A stretch of DNA of 15,515 bases from Dehalococcoidia bacterium (GCA_016927965.1 JAFGLP010000195.1:1-15515); one strand, 5' to 3'. Counted from the stretch's first letter, positions 7,362 through 14,401 are shown. Notes: generated by a model from the letters alone, not told the origin. Numbers and translations: made by a program.

Positions 7362-7449
7362 ATTTCTCCTTCCCAAACACGGGAGGCACCACCATTTCTA
7401 GTGATACCCTCGGGGCTTATGCCCACCGGCCCAATACCATATCATGAAG
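7362..7449 (-). promoter_or_regulatory. Moco RNA motif (molybdenum/tungsten cofactor riboswitch)
   Basis: Read on the minus strand, the leader aligns with the E. coli moaA Moco riboswitch as I remember it. It has GATATGGT-ATTGGGCC (compare GAUACGGUGCUUUGGCC), a short GGGC-ATAA-GCCC hairpin in the place of P3, GAGGGT (compare AGGGC), a CACTA-GAAA-TGGTG hairpin, then the hallmark GCCTCCCGTGTTTGGGAAGG (compare GCCUCCCGUAUCUGGAAAGG). The P3-equivalent stem is very short; the tungsten-cofactor (Tuco) variant is described as lacking P3, so this may sit near that type. It lies upstream of a molybdate/tungstate importer, a known genetic context, and is followed by a terminator. The outer bases 7449-7441 can pair 8 of 9 with 7348-7340, which overlaps the terminator's 5' arm. 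Confidence 0.9.
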
Positions 7450-7506
7450 ATTAAGGTATTTTAGCTCGGAGCTTGTATGTTTCTGTATACTATACCTTGG
7501 GTGATT

Positions 7507-7536
7507 AAGCTAGCACAGATAGGATTGCTTTGTCAA
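7507..7536 (-). promoter_or_regulatory. Predicted promoter for the riboswitch-modA operon
   Basis: TTGACA (7536-7531) is a perfect -35; TAGCTT (7512-7507), 18 bases on, is a weak -10. Transcription would begin about 50 bases before the riboswitch. A second TTGACA at 7555-7550 has no fitting -10. Confidence 0.45.
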
Positions 7537-7541
7537 TAATC

Positions 7542-8010
7542 TTATCGTGTGTCAACTAGATAATCGTCCATTTTCTTCACATGCTCGGCACTATAGGGTT
7601 AAATAACCTTGGCATTAGTTTTAGCTACCTTAACCTTTGAGAAAAAGCTATACAGTAGATATCCCTCACGGTCCAATGGAAGAAAGTACGAAGTACCAGA
7701 AATAATGATGTATCGTTCGTTTAGAGGCTTTCCGCAACGATGATTCAGACTCATTGCCAGATTTATCCCAAAGACCTATTTCAAAACTGAGTTACCCAAG
7801 GAATTCTCTGATATACCACTCATCCAGTATTCGTACATCGTAAGACCAAACGGCTTTATCACCATATCAAAAAAACCAAGCTAATATGCCTTGGTACTAC
7901 TAAATAGTATTAGGACTTGACCATCCCTTTTGCTGAATAAGGATGAATCCGTGAACCAGAGATTTCAGTGATGCGTCTATAATATAGTTCGATTCGACAG
8001 ATGTAGTCAT
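7542..8010 (-). pseudogene. Possible eroded reading frame, product unrecognised
   Basis: This stretch has no intact gene. A frame from ATG 8010 reads MTTSVESNYIIDASLKSLVH ... KGWSSPNTI to TAG TAG (7902-7897) and continues to a run of seven T. Dropping one T joins it to a frame from ATG 7865 (MVIKPFGLTMYEYW ... NSVLK, TAG at 7778-7776, then VFGINLAMSLNHRCGKPLNE ... KTNAKVI, TAA at 7601-7599, then PYSAEHVKKMDDYLVDTR, TAA at 7544-7542). The whole would be about 156 codons with four stops and one homopolymer frameshift. The residues look protein-like, but at this base composition such open runs are not far from chance, so this is tentative. I recognise no family. Confidence 0.3.
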
Positions 8011-8020
8011 CTATTCATTT

Positions 8021-8034
8021 CGCGGTCCCACCCT
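8021..8034 (-). promoter_or_regulatory. T-box antiterminator consensus (isolated)
   Basis: Minus-strand AGGGTGGGACCGCG matches the T-box consensus AGGGUGGNACCGCG at every fixed position. In T-box leaders the UGGN part pairs with the NCCA end of uncharged tRNA. Only 84 bases separate it from the 3' end of the upstream tRNA-Pro gene, too few for a full Stem I leader, and no intact gene follows. Most likely a remnant of a leader, or a chance match. Confidence 0.4.
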
Positions 8035-8053
8035 GGAAACCATGGGGTTTTCC
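8035..8053. repeat. Short inverted repeat beside the T-box motif
   Basis: ggaaacc (8035-8041) and ggttttcc (8046-8053) form a hairpin with one bulged base and a 4-base loop. It directly precedes the T-box consensus on the minus strand. There is no T tract on either side, so it is not called a terminator for the tRNA-Pro transcript. Confidence 0.4.
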
Positions 8054-8118
8054 TTATACGCACTTTATCTTTTGCTTTTTCCAAAACCATGACGTCAAGC
8101 GTCCAGATTTTGTATCTA

Positions 8119-8194
8119 TGGTCGGGGTGAGTGGATTTGAACCACCGACCTCATGGTCCCAAACCATGCGCGCTAGCCCCTGCGCTACACCCCG
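8119..8194 (-). tRNA. tRNA-Pro (anticodon TGG)
   Basis: A 76-base cloverleaf with encoded CCA. Acceptor CGGGGTG pairs with CACCCCG, discriminator A, anticodon stem CATGG/CCATG enclosing loop TTTGGGA (anticodon TGG), and T-loop GGTTCAAATCC. It lies 62 bases after the last gene of the por-nuo operon on the same strand and could be processed from that transcript. Confidence 0.95.
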
Positions 8195-8256
8195 TGGATG
8201 AAGAGTATAGATTACACGCAGAACCGCGTCAAGAAGCGTAAAAAATGAGGCTGTTA

Positions 8257-8988
8257 CTATCCCCGGCAATTCGGACAGATATCGAAAAATCCCTTGGGCA
8301 GATTTAACTTTTTCCGAATATATTCAAGCTGCTTGACAGGGGCCCACTCAATACCACATTTTTCACACTTCTGCAGCCTGTATTTAACATTCCAATTATA
8401 GATATACCGATATCCATTTTTATCTTCCATCTTGATAGCGTTAGTCGGACACGCATAAAAACATGAGCCGCAACCAATGCAATTATCCGCAACCTCAAGA
8501 AACGGCGCAGCTGGCTCCCTGGAAACCCCACGATTGACCAGGCTAATAGCGCTAACGCCCACTACCTGCTCACATACCCTGCAGCAAAGGCCGCAGACAA
8601 TGCAGTCTTCCTTAGTCCAGTATTCTTCATCGTAGGACGGTTTATCAAGACCATATTCCGCTGCCAGTTCTTTTATGACCTTATTTTCAGAGCACCTGGC
8701 ATAGAGCAAATCAAGCAACATTTTGCGGTTCTGATGTATCCTGGGAGTATCAGTCTGGATAATGAGCCCTTCTTCCACAGGATAAAGGCACGAAGTAACA
8801 ATGCGTGTCCTTGCACCCTTGGTTACTTCCACTATACATAGCCTGCAAGCTCCATAAGGTTCAACCCCATCAAGATGGCACAATGAGGGAATTTTGATGC
8901 CATGTTCCCTAGCGACCTGCAGAATATACTGCCCTTTTTCTGCAGTGTACTTATTTCCATTTATAGTGAGAGTAACTGTTTCACTCAA
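8257..8988 (-). CDS. HoxU/NuoG-N-like iron-sulfur subunit of a soluble diaphorase
   Basis: Electron-transfer subunit of 243 residues carrying one [2Fe-2S] and two [4Fe-4S] sites. Seen: Cys37, Cys48, Cys51 and Cys67 (CHLDGVEPYGACRLC ... TSC) for the plant-type cluster; Cys129/132/135/139 and Cys170/173/176/180 for two ferredoxin clusters; and a C-terminal Cys208-x2-Cys211 ... Cys238-x2-Cys241 pair that looks like a zinc or rubredoxin-like knuckle. The His-Cys3 cluster segment of NuoG is missing and there is no catalytic domain, so it resembles HoxU or HymC-type adaptors. The TTG at 8988 is chosen: GGGAG lies 9 bases before and it overlaps the nuoF stop; an ATG at 9015 would overlap nuoF by 35 bases. 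It probably passes electrons between the flavoprotein and the oxoacid oxidoreductase or ferredoxin. Confidence 0.87.
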   Translation of the reverse strand: MSETVTLTINGNKYTAEKGQYILQVAREHGIKIPSLCHLDGVEPYGACRLCIVEVTKGARTRIVTSCLYPVEEGLIIQTDTPRIHQNRKMLLDLLYARCSENKVIKELAAEYGLDKPSYDEEYWTKEDCIVCGLCCRVCEQVVGVSAISLVNRGVSREPAAPFLEVADNCIGCGSCFYACPTNAIKMEDKNGYRYIYNWNVKYRLQKCEKCGIEWAPVKQLEYIRKKLNLPKGFFDICPNCRG

Positions 8989-10840
8989 TCTTAATAGCTC
9001 CCATCTTGCATACATCGTAACATGTACGGCATTTGATGCATTTAGACTGATCCAATATTACAGGTTGCTTTTTCCCTCTCGACGTGATTGCCTCGGAGGG
9101 ACATGCTTTAACGCATAAACCGCATCCCGGGCATTTATCCTCGATAATTGAAAATGTAATGAGATCCTTGCATACACCAGCACGGCATTTCTTTTGCTGT
9201 ATATGTTCCTCATATTCTTGGCGGAAATACTTTAATGTGGTTAAAACCGGATTTGGCGCAGAACCGCCCAACTGGCACAGCGCACTGTCCTTCAAGCAGT
9301 TGCAGGTCTCTTCCAGGATCGTCAAATCACTTTCCTGCCCTTTACCAGATGTGATTTTATTTAATATCTGCCGCATTCTCTTAATGCCTTCACGGCAGGG
9401 AACACATTTTCCGCAGGATTCTTCTTCAAGGAATGACAGGTAATACTTGGCAATATCAACCATACAGTTGTCTTCATCCATTACAATCATGCCGCCAGAC
9501 CCCATCATTGAACCTACTTTTGTCAGTTCATCAAAATCAACCGGCAAATCCAGCATGCTGTCAGGCAAGCAACCGCCAGAAGGGCCACCCGTCTGTACTG
9601 CTTTAAATTTCTTTCCACCTCTGATACCGCCGCCAATGTCAAAAATGATTTCCCGCAATTTAATGCCCATTGGGACTTCAACCAGACCGGTGTTATTAAC
9701 CTTACCAGTCAGGGAGAATATCTTGGTGCCAGTGTTGCTTGCCTCGCCTATATTGCTAAACCAGTCAGGACCATTATTAATTATTTGAGGGATATTGGCC
9801 CATGTTTCCACGTTATTGAGATCACTAGGCCTGTCCCACAGTCCTTTCTCAACAGTATGAGTATACTTGGCACGAGGTTCCCCTACCCTACCTTCAAGTG
9901 ACGCCATCAAAGCTGTAGATTCACCGCATATGAAAGCACCACCTCCCCTGTTGATTCTCACCTGAAAATCAAATCCAGACCCGAGAATATTTTTCCCCAG
10001 CAAACCCAAATTTTCCGCTTGCTTCATGGCGATAGTAATATTTTTCAAAGCCAACGGGTATTCGTTACGTACATAAATATAACCTTGCTGAGATCCAATG
10101 GCAAACGCACCTATAATTAGCCCCTCTAGGACGCTATGAGGATTCCCGGATAGCAATCCTTCATTAGCATAAGCACCTGGGTCGCCCTCATCTGCATTGA
10201 CGATAACGTACTTGATATCGCCCTGAGCTTTGCGGCAGCTTTCCCACTTTATGCCGGTAGGAAAACCACCACCCCCACGCCCTCTCAAACCTGATTTCTT
10301 TACTATTTCAATAATCTGGTCAGGCTGATAGTCAAAAAGAGCTTTTGCTAGTGCCGCATATCCGCCTATAGCAATATAATCTTCGATCTTTGTAGGATCA
10401 ATACGGATATTATTACCTATAATAATACGGCTTTGATTTTTATAAAAAGGAAGATCATTTTGTGCTTTGATATCTTCCTTTGTTTCACTGTCCTTAAACA
10501 GCAATCTGCCTATGACCTGCTTATTTAGAACAGTCTTTTTAATAATCTCAGGCACATCTTCCGGTTTAATCTTCTGATAAAAAATGTTCCCGGGTTCGAT
10601 AATGGCAATAGGCCCTCTTTCACAAAATCCATGGCATCCCGTGATCTTAAAATCCACCTGATCCCCTATTCCCCTTTTCTCAATCTCCGCCTTAAAAGCT
10701 TCGACAACTGGGTTGCTTCCATAAGGACGGCATGCTGTGCCATTGCATACGGAAACCCTAGGCTTATCTATATCCAATGCCTTTACTAATTTATTATGTA
10801 GAGCTTCAAGCGCTTTAGAAGATTTTAATTTAGTTGCCAT
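8981..10840 (-). CDS. nuoF: NuoF-type NAD(H)-binding flavoprotein with ferredoxin tail
   Basis: Flavoprotein of 619 residues that exchanges electrons between NAD(H) and iron-sulfur clusters through FMN. Domains in order: thioredoxin-like [2Fe-2S] (Cys32, Cys37, Cys69, Cys73); FMN/NAD site GLRGRGGGGFPTG (184-196) with NADEGDPGAY (215-224); RGGGAFICGESTALMASLEG (298-317); SLBB region; NuoF [4Fe-4S] domain with Cys476, Cys479, Cys482 and Cys522; and a tail with two ferredoxin clusters (Cys570/573/576/580, Cys601/604/607/611). This layout is that of HymB/HndC/HydB rather than respiratory NuoF. The usual 'PGAFMDR' next to the FMN site is PGAYANE here. It lies 12 bases after nuoE and overlaps the HoxU-like gene. 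No membrane complex I genes are present, so the module is soluble. Confidence 0.94.
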   Translation of the reverse strand: MATKLKSSKALEALHNKLVKALDIDKPRVSVCNGTACRPYGSNPVVEAFKAEIEKRGIGDQVDFKITGCHGFCERGPIAIIEPGNIFYQKIKPEDVPEIIKKTVLNKQVIGRLLFKDSETKEDIKAQNDLPFYKNQSRIIIGNNIRIDPTKIEDYIAIGGYAALAKALFDYQPDQIIEIVKKSGLRGRGGGGFPTGIKWESCRKAQGDIKYVIVNADEGDPGAYANEGLLSGNPHSVLEGLIIGAFAIGSQQGYIYVRNEYPLALKNITIAMKQAENLGLLGKNILGSGFDFQVRINRGGGAFICGESTALMASLEGRVGEPRAKYTHTVEKGLWDRPSDLNNVETWANIPQIINNGPDWFSNIGEASNTGTKIFSLTGKVNNTGLVEVPMGIKLREIIFDIGGGIRGGKKFKAVQTGGPSGGCLPDSMLDLPVDFDELTKVGSMMGSGGMIVMDEDNCMVDIAKYYLSFLEEESCGKCVPCREGIKRMRQILNKITSGKGQESDLTILEETCNCLKDSALCQLGGSAPNPVLTTLKYFRQEYEEHIQQKKCRAGVCKDLITFSIIEDKCPGCGLCVKACPSEAITSRGKKQPVILDQSKCIKCRTCYDVCKMGAIKIE

Positions 10841-10852
10841 TCCGATAATTCT

Positions 10853-11305
10853 TCATTTTCTGTATTTATTAAGCATCGACTCAACTTTATCATTGGTCAT
10901 ATGCCCGAAATATTCATCATCTATCTTTACCACCGGACCGGTGGCACAGCACCCCATGCAATTAACGCTCTCCAGTGTGAAATTCAGGTCCTTCGTAGTC
11001 CCGCCTGTCTTTACATCAAGCTGCCTTTCTAAAGTCTCCAATATTAACTCACCGCCACGCACATGGCATGCAGTACCTAGGCATACATTGACCAGATGTT
11101 TTCCCCTTTCTTTCAAACTGAAAGCACGGAAAAAGGTGGCCATGGCATAGACCTTGCTCAAGGGAATGTTCATTTTTTTACTAACTTTCTCCAGTGCAGT
11201 GCGCGGCAAATAATTATATTCAGACTGTATATCCTGCAGTATAGAAACCAACTGGCTCTTGTCACTGCCGTATTTACGGATTATAGCTGCTACCTGGTCT
11301 TTCAT
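10853..11305 (-). CDS. nuoE: NuoE-type [2Fe-2S] thioredoxin-like subunit
   Basis: Small diaphorase subunit (150 residues) that partners NuoF. The N-terminal helical part (IIRKYGSDKSQLVSILQDIQ, then LPRTALEKVSKKMNIPLSKV and YAMATFFRAFS) is followed by a thioredoxin-like domain whose [2Fe-2S] ligands are Cys75, Cys80 (CLGTAC), Cys116 and Cys120 (CMGCC). The ATG overlaps the TGA of the beta-subunit gene as ATGA, which indicates coupled translation of an oxoacid oxidoreductase subunit and a diaphorase subunit. Normal length for the family. No odd features. Confidence 0.95.
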   Translation of the reverse strand: MKDQVAAIIRKYGSDKSQLVSILQDIQSEYNYLPRTALEKVSKKMNIPLSKVYAMATFFRAFSLKERGKHLVNVCLGTACHVRGGELILETLERQLDVKTGGTTKDLNFTLESVNCMGCCATGPVVKIDDEYFGHMTNDKVESMLNKYRK

Positions 11306-12231
11306 CTGATCTTTTTCCCTGCAAGCTGTTTGATCTTATTATATTCAGCCAGCACATGCTCCTGGATTTCTGCTATGTTTTCCTTAGTAAGATGACGGAA
11401 TCTACCCTGAGTCTTTAAATAATCCTCAACCGGCCTAAGTTTAGGATAATCAAAATTTAATGTATACTTGCCATTCTCTATCTCATATACGGGGAAAAAT
11501 CCAGTTTCTACTGCCAGTCTGCCCACAGTTATTGTCTTATTGGATGGTGAACGCCAGCCCGTAGGACAAACCGATAATATATGTATATAAGAAGGCCCCT
11601 TAATCTTTTTAGCCTTTTCAATCTTTGCCATTATGTCAAACGGGTGACTAGAGGTCGTAGTGGCTACATAGGGTATATTATGTGCGGCAGCTATCGCAGC
11701 CATGTTTTTCTTCTGTGTATGCTGTCCGATACTGACTTTACCTGAGGGTGCCGTCGTAGTCGAAGCGCCATAAGGGGTCGAACTAGATCTCTGGATACCG
11801 GTATTCATATAAGCTTCGTTATCATAACATACGTAAATAAAATCGTGCCCCCGCTCCATAGCACCAGACAATGCCTGCAATCCTATGTCCGCCGTACTCC
11901 CATCTCCTCCCATAGCTACTACTTTGGCATCCCTGCTATCACCATATTTCCGTTTCATAGATTTCAATCCAGATTCAATTCCAGATGCTACAGCCGAAGC
12001 ATTTTCAAACAAAGTGTGTATCCAGGGTACTTCCCAAGCAGTTTCTGGCAACGGAGAGGACACAATCTCCATACATCCAGTAGCCATTGAGATAATCGTA
12101 TTACGCCCCAGAGCTTTACATACAAAGCGCACCGCCAACGCTTCACCACATCCTGAACAGGCACGATGACCCGACGCAAAGTAATTCTTTGTAGTTACCA
12201 GCTTAGGGGCATATATTGATAGCGTTTCCAC
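11302..12231 (-). CDS. porB: Pyruvate-type 2-oxoacid:ferredoxin oxidoreductase, beta subunit
   Basis: Thiamine-diphosphate subunit of an anaerobic enzyme that converts 2-oxoacid plus CoA to acyl-CoA and CO2 with low-potential electrons (reversible). Of 309 residues: Cys25 and Cys28 (ACSGCGEAL), Cys53 (TGCMEIVSS) and Cys222 (SVCPTGW) match the proximal [4Fe-4S] cluster. The TPP/metal motif begins MGGDGSTADIGLQAL (107-121) and ends near CYDNEAYMNTGIQRS (135-149). The stretch STPYGASTTTAP is typical of pyruvate-type rather than 2-oxoglutarate-type beta subunits. GTG start at 12231 shares its G with the TAG of porA, and GGAG is 10 bases upstream. Substrate pyruvate is likely but not proven; 2-ketoisovalerate enzymes look alike. 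Confidence 0.93.
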   Translation of the reverse strand: METLSIYAPKLVTTKNYFASGHRACSGCGEALAVRFVCKALGRNTIISMATGCMEIVSSPLPETAWEVPWIHTLFENASAVASGIESGLKSMKRKYGDSRDAKVVAMGGDGSTADIGLQALSGAMERGHDFIYVCYDNEAYMNTGIQRSSSTPYGASTTTAPSGKVSIGQHTQKKNMAAIAAAHNIPYVATTTSSHPFDIMAKIEKAKKIKGPSYIHILSVCPTGWRSPSNKTITVGRLAVETGFFPVYEIENGKYTLNFDYPKLRPVEDYLKTQGRFRHLTKENIAEIQEHVLAEYNKIKQLAGKKIR

Positions 12232-13406
12232 TATTCTCTTACTCCAAACAAAATAGTATCCTGCGTCTGACCCGTTTGAGCTTTTTCTAAACCCAATTCG
12301 ATAAGGGACACAAAGTCACTGGGGGAAATATCGCGCCCCCCCAGACCCCCTATTACACTAACAATACTAGGTTTTTTATCCAAGTGATAAAGTGCAGCCT
12401 TTATTTCAGAACAGACAGGCCCCGGCCCTCCCATTGACATAGCACGATCCAATACAATAACATTCTTCACTTCAGAGAAAGTATCTATGATATCCTGATA
12501 CGGGAAAGGCCTCCAAAGCCGTGGCCTGACAAGCCCGATTTTTTTACCTTGCTCATGTAACTTATCAATAGCCATCATGGCATTTTCACTAAAACTGCCG
12601 AGGGTAACCAATACCGTTTCTGCACCTTCAGTTTTGTACTTCTCAACAGGGTTATAATACCTGCCCGTTAAATCACCGTATCTTTTCCACGTATCCACAA
12701 CCACGTTTCTTGCTTCTCTTAAAGCGTTATCGACAGCTTTTCTACATTCTGTATATAGATTAGGCATGGCAAAACAACCCATGGTGACGGGTATATCCGG
12801 ATCTAACGGATGGGGATACTTACAAGGCGGCAAAAAACCATCAACTGATTGCTGATCTAATATATCAATCGGCTCTATAACATGTGAGACATGGAAGCCG
12901 TCAACATTTATTAACGTCGGCAATAGAACATCAGCATGTTCTGCTATACGAAATGAGCAAAGGGTCTGATCAAAAGCTTGCTGCCCATTTTCCACGAAAA
13001 TCTGTATCCAGCCCGCGTCTCTGATAACCATAGCATCTGAGTGATCCCCCCATATACTGAGCGGCCCTGACAACGACCTGTTGACTACCGCCATCACAAT
13101 AGGCAATCTTAGTGTCGCTGCTACCACTAACACCTCATGCATCAATATCAGGCCCTGACTGGCCGTCGCTGTAAAAGTCCTGGCGCCTACAGCACTGGAT
13201 CCAAGACAGGCACTCATTGCAGAATGCTCAGATTCAACCGGAATATATTCAGCATCTAAATGTCCGTTAGCTACCTTTTCAGCTATGCTCTCAACAATAT
13301 GTGTCTGAGGAGTAATAGGATAAGCGGCAACAACATCCGTATTGGCCAGTTGCACGGCTTCTGCAATAGCTAGGGACGATTCAATACCGATGAGTTTTGA
13401 TGCCAT
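12231..13406 (-). CDS. porA: Pyruvate-type 2-oxoacid:ferredoxin oxidoreductase, alpha subunit
   Basis: Forms the other half of the thiamine-diphosphate active site. With ATG 13406 (7 bases after GGAG and 2 bases after the gamma-delta stop) it has 391 residues, the normal size; an in-frame GTG at 13448 would add 14 residues and overlap the upstream gene. Seen: VVAAYPITPQTHIVE near residue 25, ESEHSAMSACLGSSAVGARTFTATASQGL (about 59-87), VVNRSLSGPLSIWGDHSDAM and RDAGWIQIF, all standard for PorA/VorA; the C-terminal LDRAMSMGGPGP region matches the domain II/III join. The 'WGDHSD' segment fits pyruvate-type enzymes. Works with porB and the fused gamma-delta subunit. Confidence 0.93.
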   Translation of the reverse strand: MASKLIGIESSLAIAEAVQLANTDVVAAYPITPQTHIVESIAEKVANGHLDAEYIPVESEHSAMSACLGSSAVGARTFTATASQGLILMHEVLVVAATLRLPIVMAVVNRSLSGPLSIWGDHSDAMVIRDAGWIQIFVENGQQAFDQTLCSFRIAEHADVLLPTLINVDGFHVSHVIEPIDILDQQSVDGFLPPCKYPHPLDPDIPVTMGCFAMPNLYTECRKAVDNALREARNVVVDTWKRYGDLTGRYYNPVEKYKTEGAETVLVTLGSFSENAMMAIDKLHEQGKKIGLVRPRLWRPFPYQDIIDTFSEVKNVIVLDRAMSMGGPGPVCSEIKAALYHLDKKPSIVSVIGGLGGRDISPSDFVSLIELGLEKAQTGQTQDTILFGVRE

Positions 13407-13408
13407 CA

Positions 13409-14293
13409 CTATGCTCCGTCCACCATCTTTATTGCCTGAGTCCAGCACTCATGAGCACATATTCCGCAACCCTTGCAATAATACATATCAGCCCTAAATT
13501 TTCCTTCTTTATCCTGGCTTACACAGCCTTCCGGACAAAAGAGCGAGCAGATACCACATTTTATGCATTTCGAATCATCCCATTCAGGATGCTGCGATTT
13601 CCAATTACCTGTACAGAATAGCTTGGAATTTCCTGGTTCCGTTACTACACTGCCAACCTTCAATTCTTTCCAACTTAACGCTTTATCGGCCTTGAAAGAT
13701 TTTTCATTTTTGGGACCTGAAGTCGTTATCTCACTTAACACAATATGGTCATAAGCTTTAACACAAGCATCATAGTTTGATTTAGCACGTGCACCAAACC
13801 TTTCTTTCAGCGGCTCCTCCAACGATTCAAGTTTAATAACGCCCGTAACCTTAATTAAAGCTCCCAGCATGGTCGTATTAACAATGTTCACCTTCAGCAA
13901 CTCACGGGCAATTGACGAAGCATCCACAACACCAAACTTCCAATCACCACTGAATTCTTTCTGTAATTCCTCAATAGACTTGGTACTGTTAACTATTAGT
14001 GTTCCGCCCGGCATCAAACCCTCTGTTACATTAATGAGTGTAACCAATCCCGGATCGAGTACCACCACAATATCCGGCTTCGTAACACCAGAACGAACCC
14101 TGATGGCACCACCTGTACTTATCCTGTTAAAGGCCAGCACAGGTGCACCACGCCTTTCCGGCCCGAAGCTTGGAAAAGCCTGCGCTAATTTACCTTCATG
14201 AATTGCAGCAAGTGCTGTAAGCTCAGCAGAAGTAACAGCACCTTGACCACCACGGCCATGCCATCGGATTTCGATAGTATTATCCTGTTTCAT
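13409..14293 (-). CDS. porGD: 2-oxoacid:ferredoxin oxidoreductase, fused gamma-delta subunit
   Basis: A fusion of two subunits that are separate in archaeal and Thermotoga-type enzymes. Residues 1 to about 185 are the gamma domain (WHGRGGQGAVTSAE at 11-24, AFPSFGPERRGAPVLAF at 39-55), which binds CoA and seals the complex. Residues about 210-294 are the delta ferredoxin with two [4Fe-4S] sites: Cys243/246/249/253 (with Cys257) and Cys273/276/279/283. The second cluster has Trp284 where proline usually follows the last cysteine. The ATG at 14293 is preceded by AAGAAGAG. First protein gene of the operon, 36 bases downstream of tRNA-Arg on the same strand. The delta part would pass electrons to ferredoxin or to the co-encoded NuoEF/HoxU-like subunits. 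Confidence 0.93.
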   Translation of the reverse strand: MKQDNTIEIRWHGRGGQGAVTSAELTALAAIHEGKLAQAFPSFGPERRGAPVLAFNRISTGGAIRVRSGVTKPDIVVVLDPGLVTLINVTEGLMPGGTLIVNSTKSIEELQKEFSGDWKFGVVDASSIARELLKVNIVNTTMLGALIKVTGVIKLESLEEPLKERFGARAKSNYDACVKAYDHIVLSEITTSGPKNEKSFKADKALSWKELKVGSVVTEPGNSKLFCTGNWKSQHPEWDDSKCIKCGICSLFCPEGCVSQDKEGKFRADMYYCKGCGICAHECWTQAIKMVDGA

Positions 14294-14329
14294 ACACTCT
14301 TCTTGTTAATCAAAATCAAGGATCCGACG

Positions 14330-14401
14330 CGCCCCTGGAGGGACTTGAACCCTCGCACCCGGCTCCGGAGGCCGGTGCTCTATCCCCTGAGCTACAGGGG
14401 C
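14330..14401 (-). tRNA. tRNA-Arg (anticodon CCG)
   Basis: Cloverleaf of 72 bases without encoded CCA. Acceptor GCCCCTG pairs with CAGGGGC, discriminator G; anticodon stem CCGGC/GCCGG with loop CTCCGGA (anticodon CCG); T-arm GAGGGTTCAAGTCCCTC. It lies directly upstream of the por-nuo operon, in the same direction, with no promoter visible between, so both may share one transcript. Confidence 0.95.

Noticed and set aside
7182..7376. Minus-strand open frame in the modA leader
   Set aside because: It runs through the end of the riboswitch, the terminator and its T tract, and lacks a protein signature.
8035..8053. Terminator for the tRNA-Pro transcript
   Set aside because: Hairpin has no T tract on either strand.
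8054..8269. Minus-strand open frame across tRNA-Pro
   Set aside because: It covers the tRNA and the end of the HoxU-like gene; no ribosome-binding site or family match.
8989..9015. ATG at 9015 as start of the HoxU-like gene
   Set aside because: Its added residues are nuoF codons read in another frame; the TTG at 8988 has a good ribosome-binding site and matches where homologues begin.
8257..11305. Part of a respiratory complex I
   Set aside because: No membrane or NuoBCDI subunits, NuoF has a HymB-type ferredoxin tail, and the genes are fused into a por operon.
13407..13448. Longer start (GTG at 13448) for porA
   Set aside because: It would overlap porGD by 40 bases, whereas ATG 13406 has GGAG 7 bases upstream and gives the normal N-terminus.
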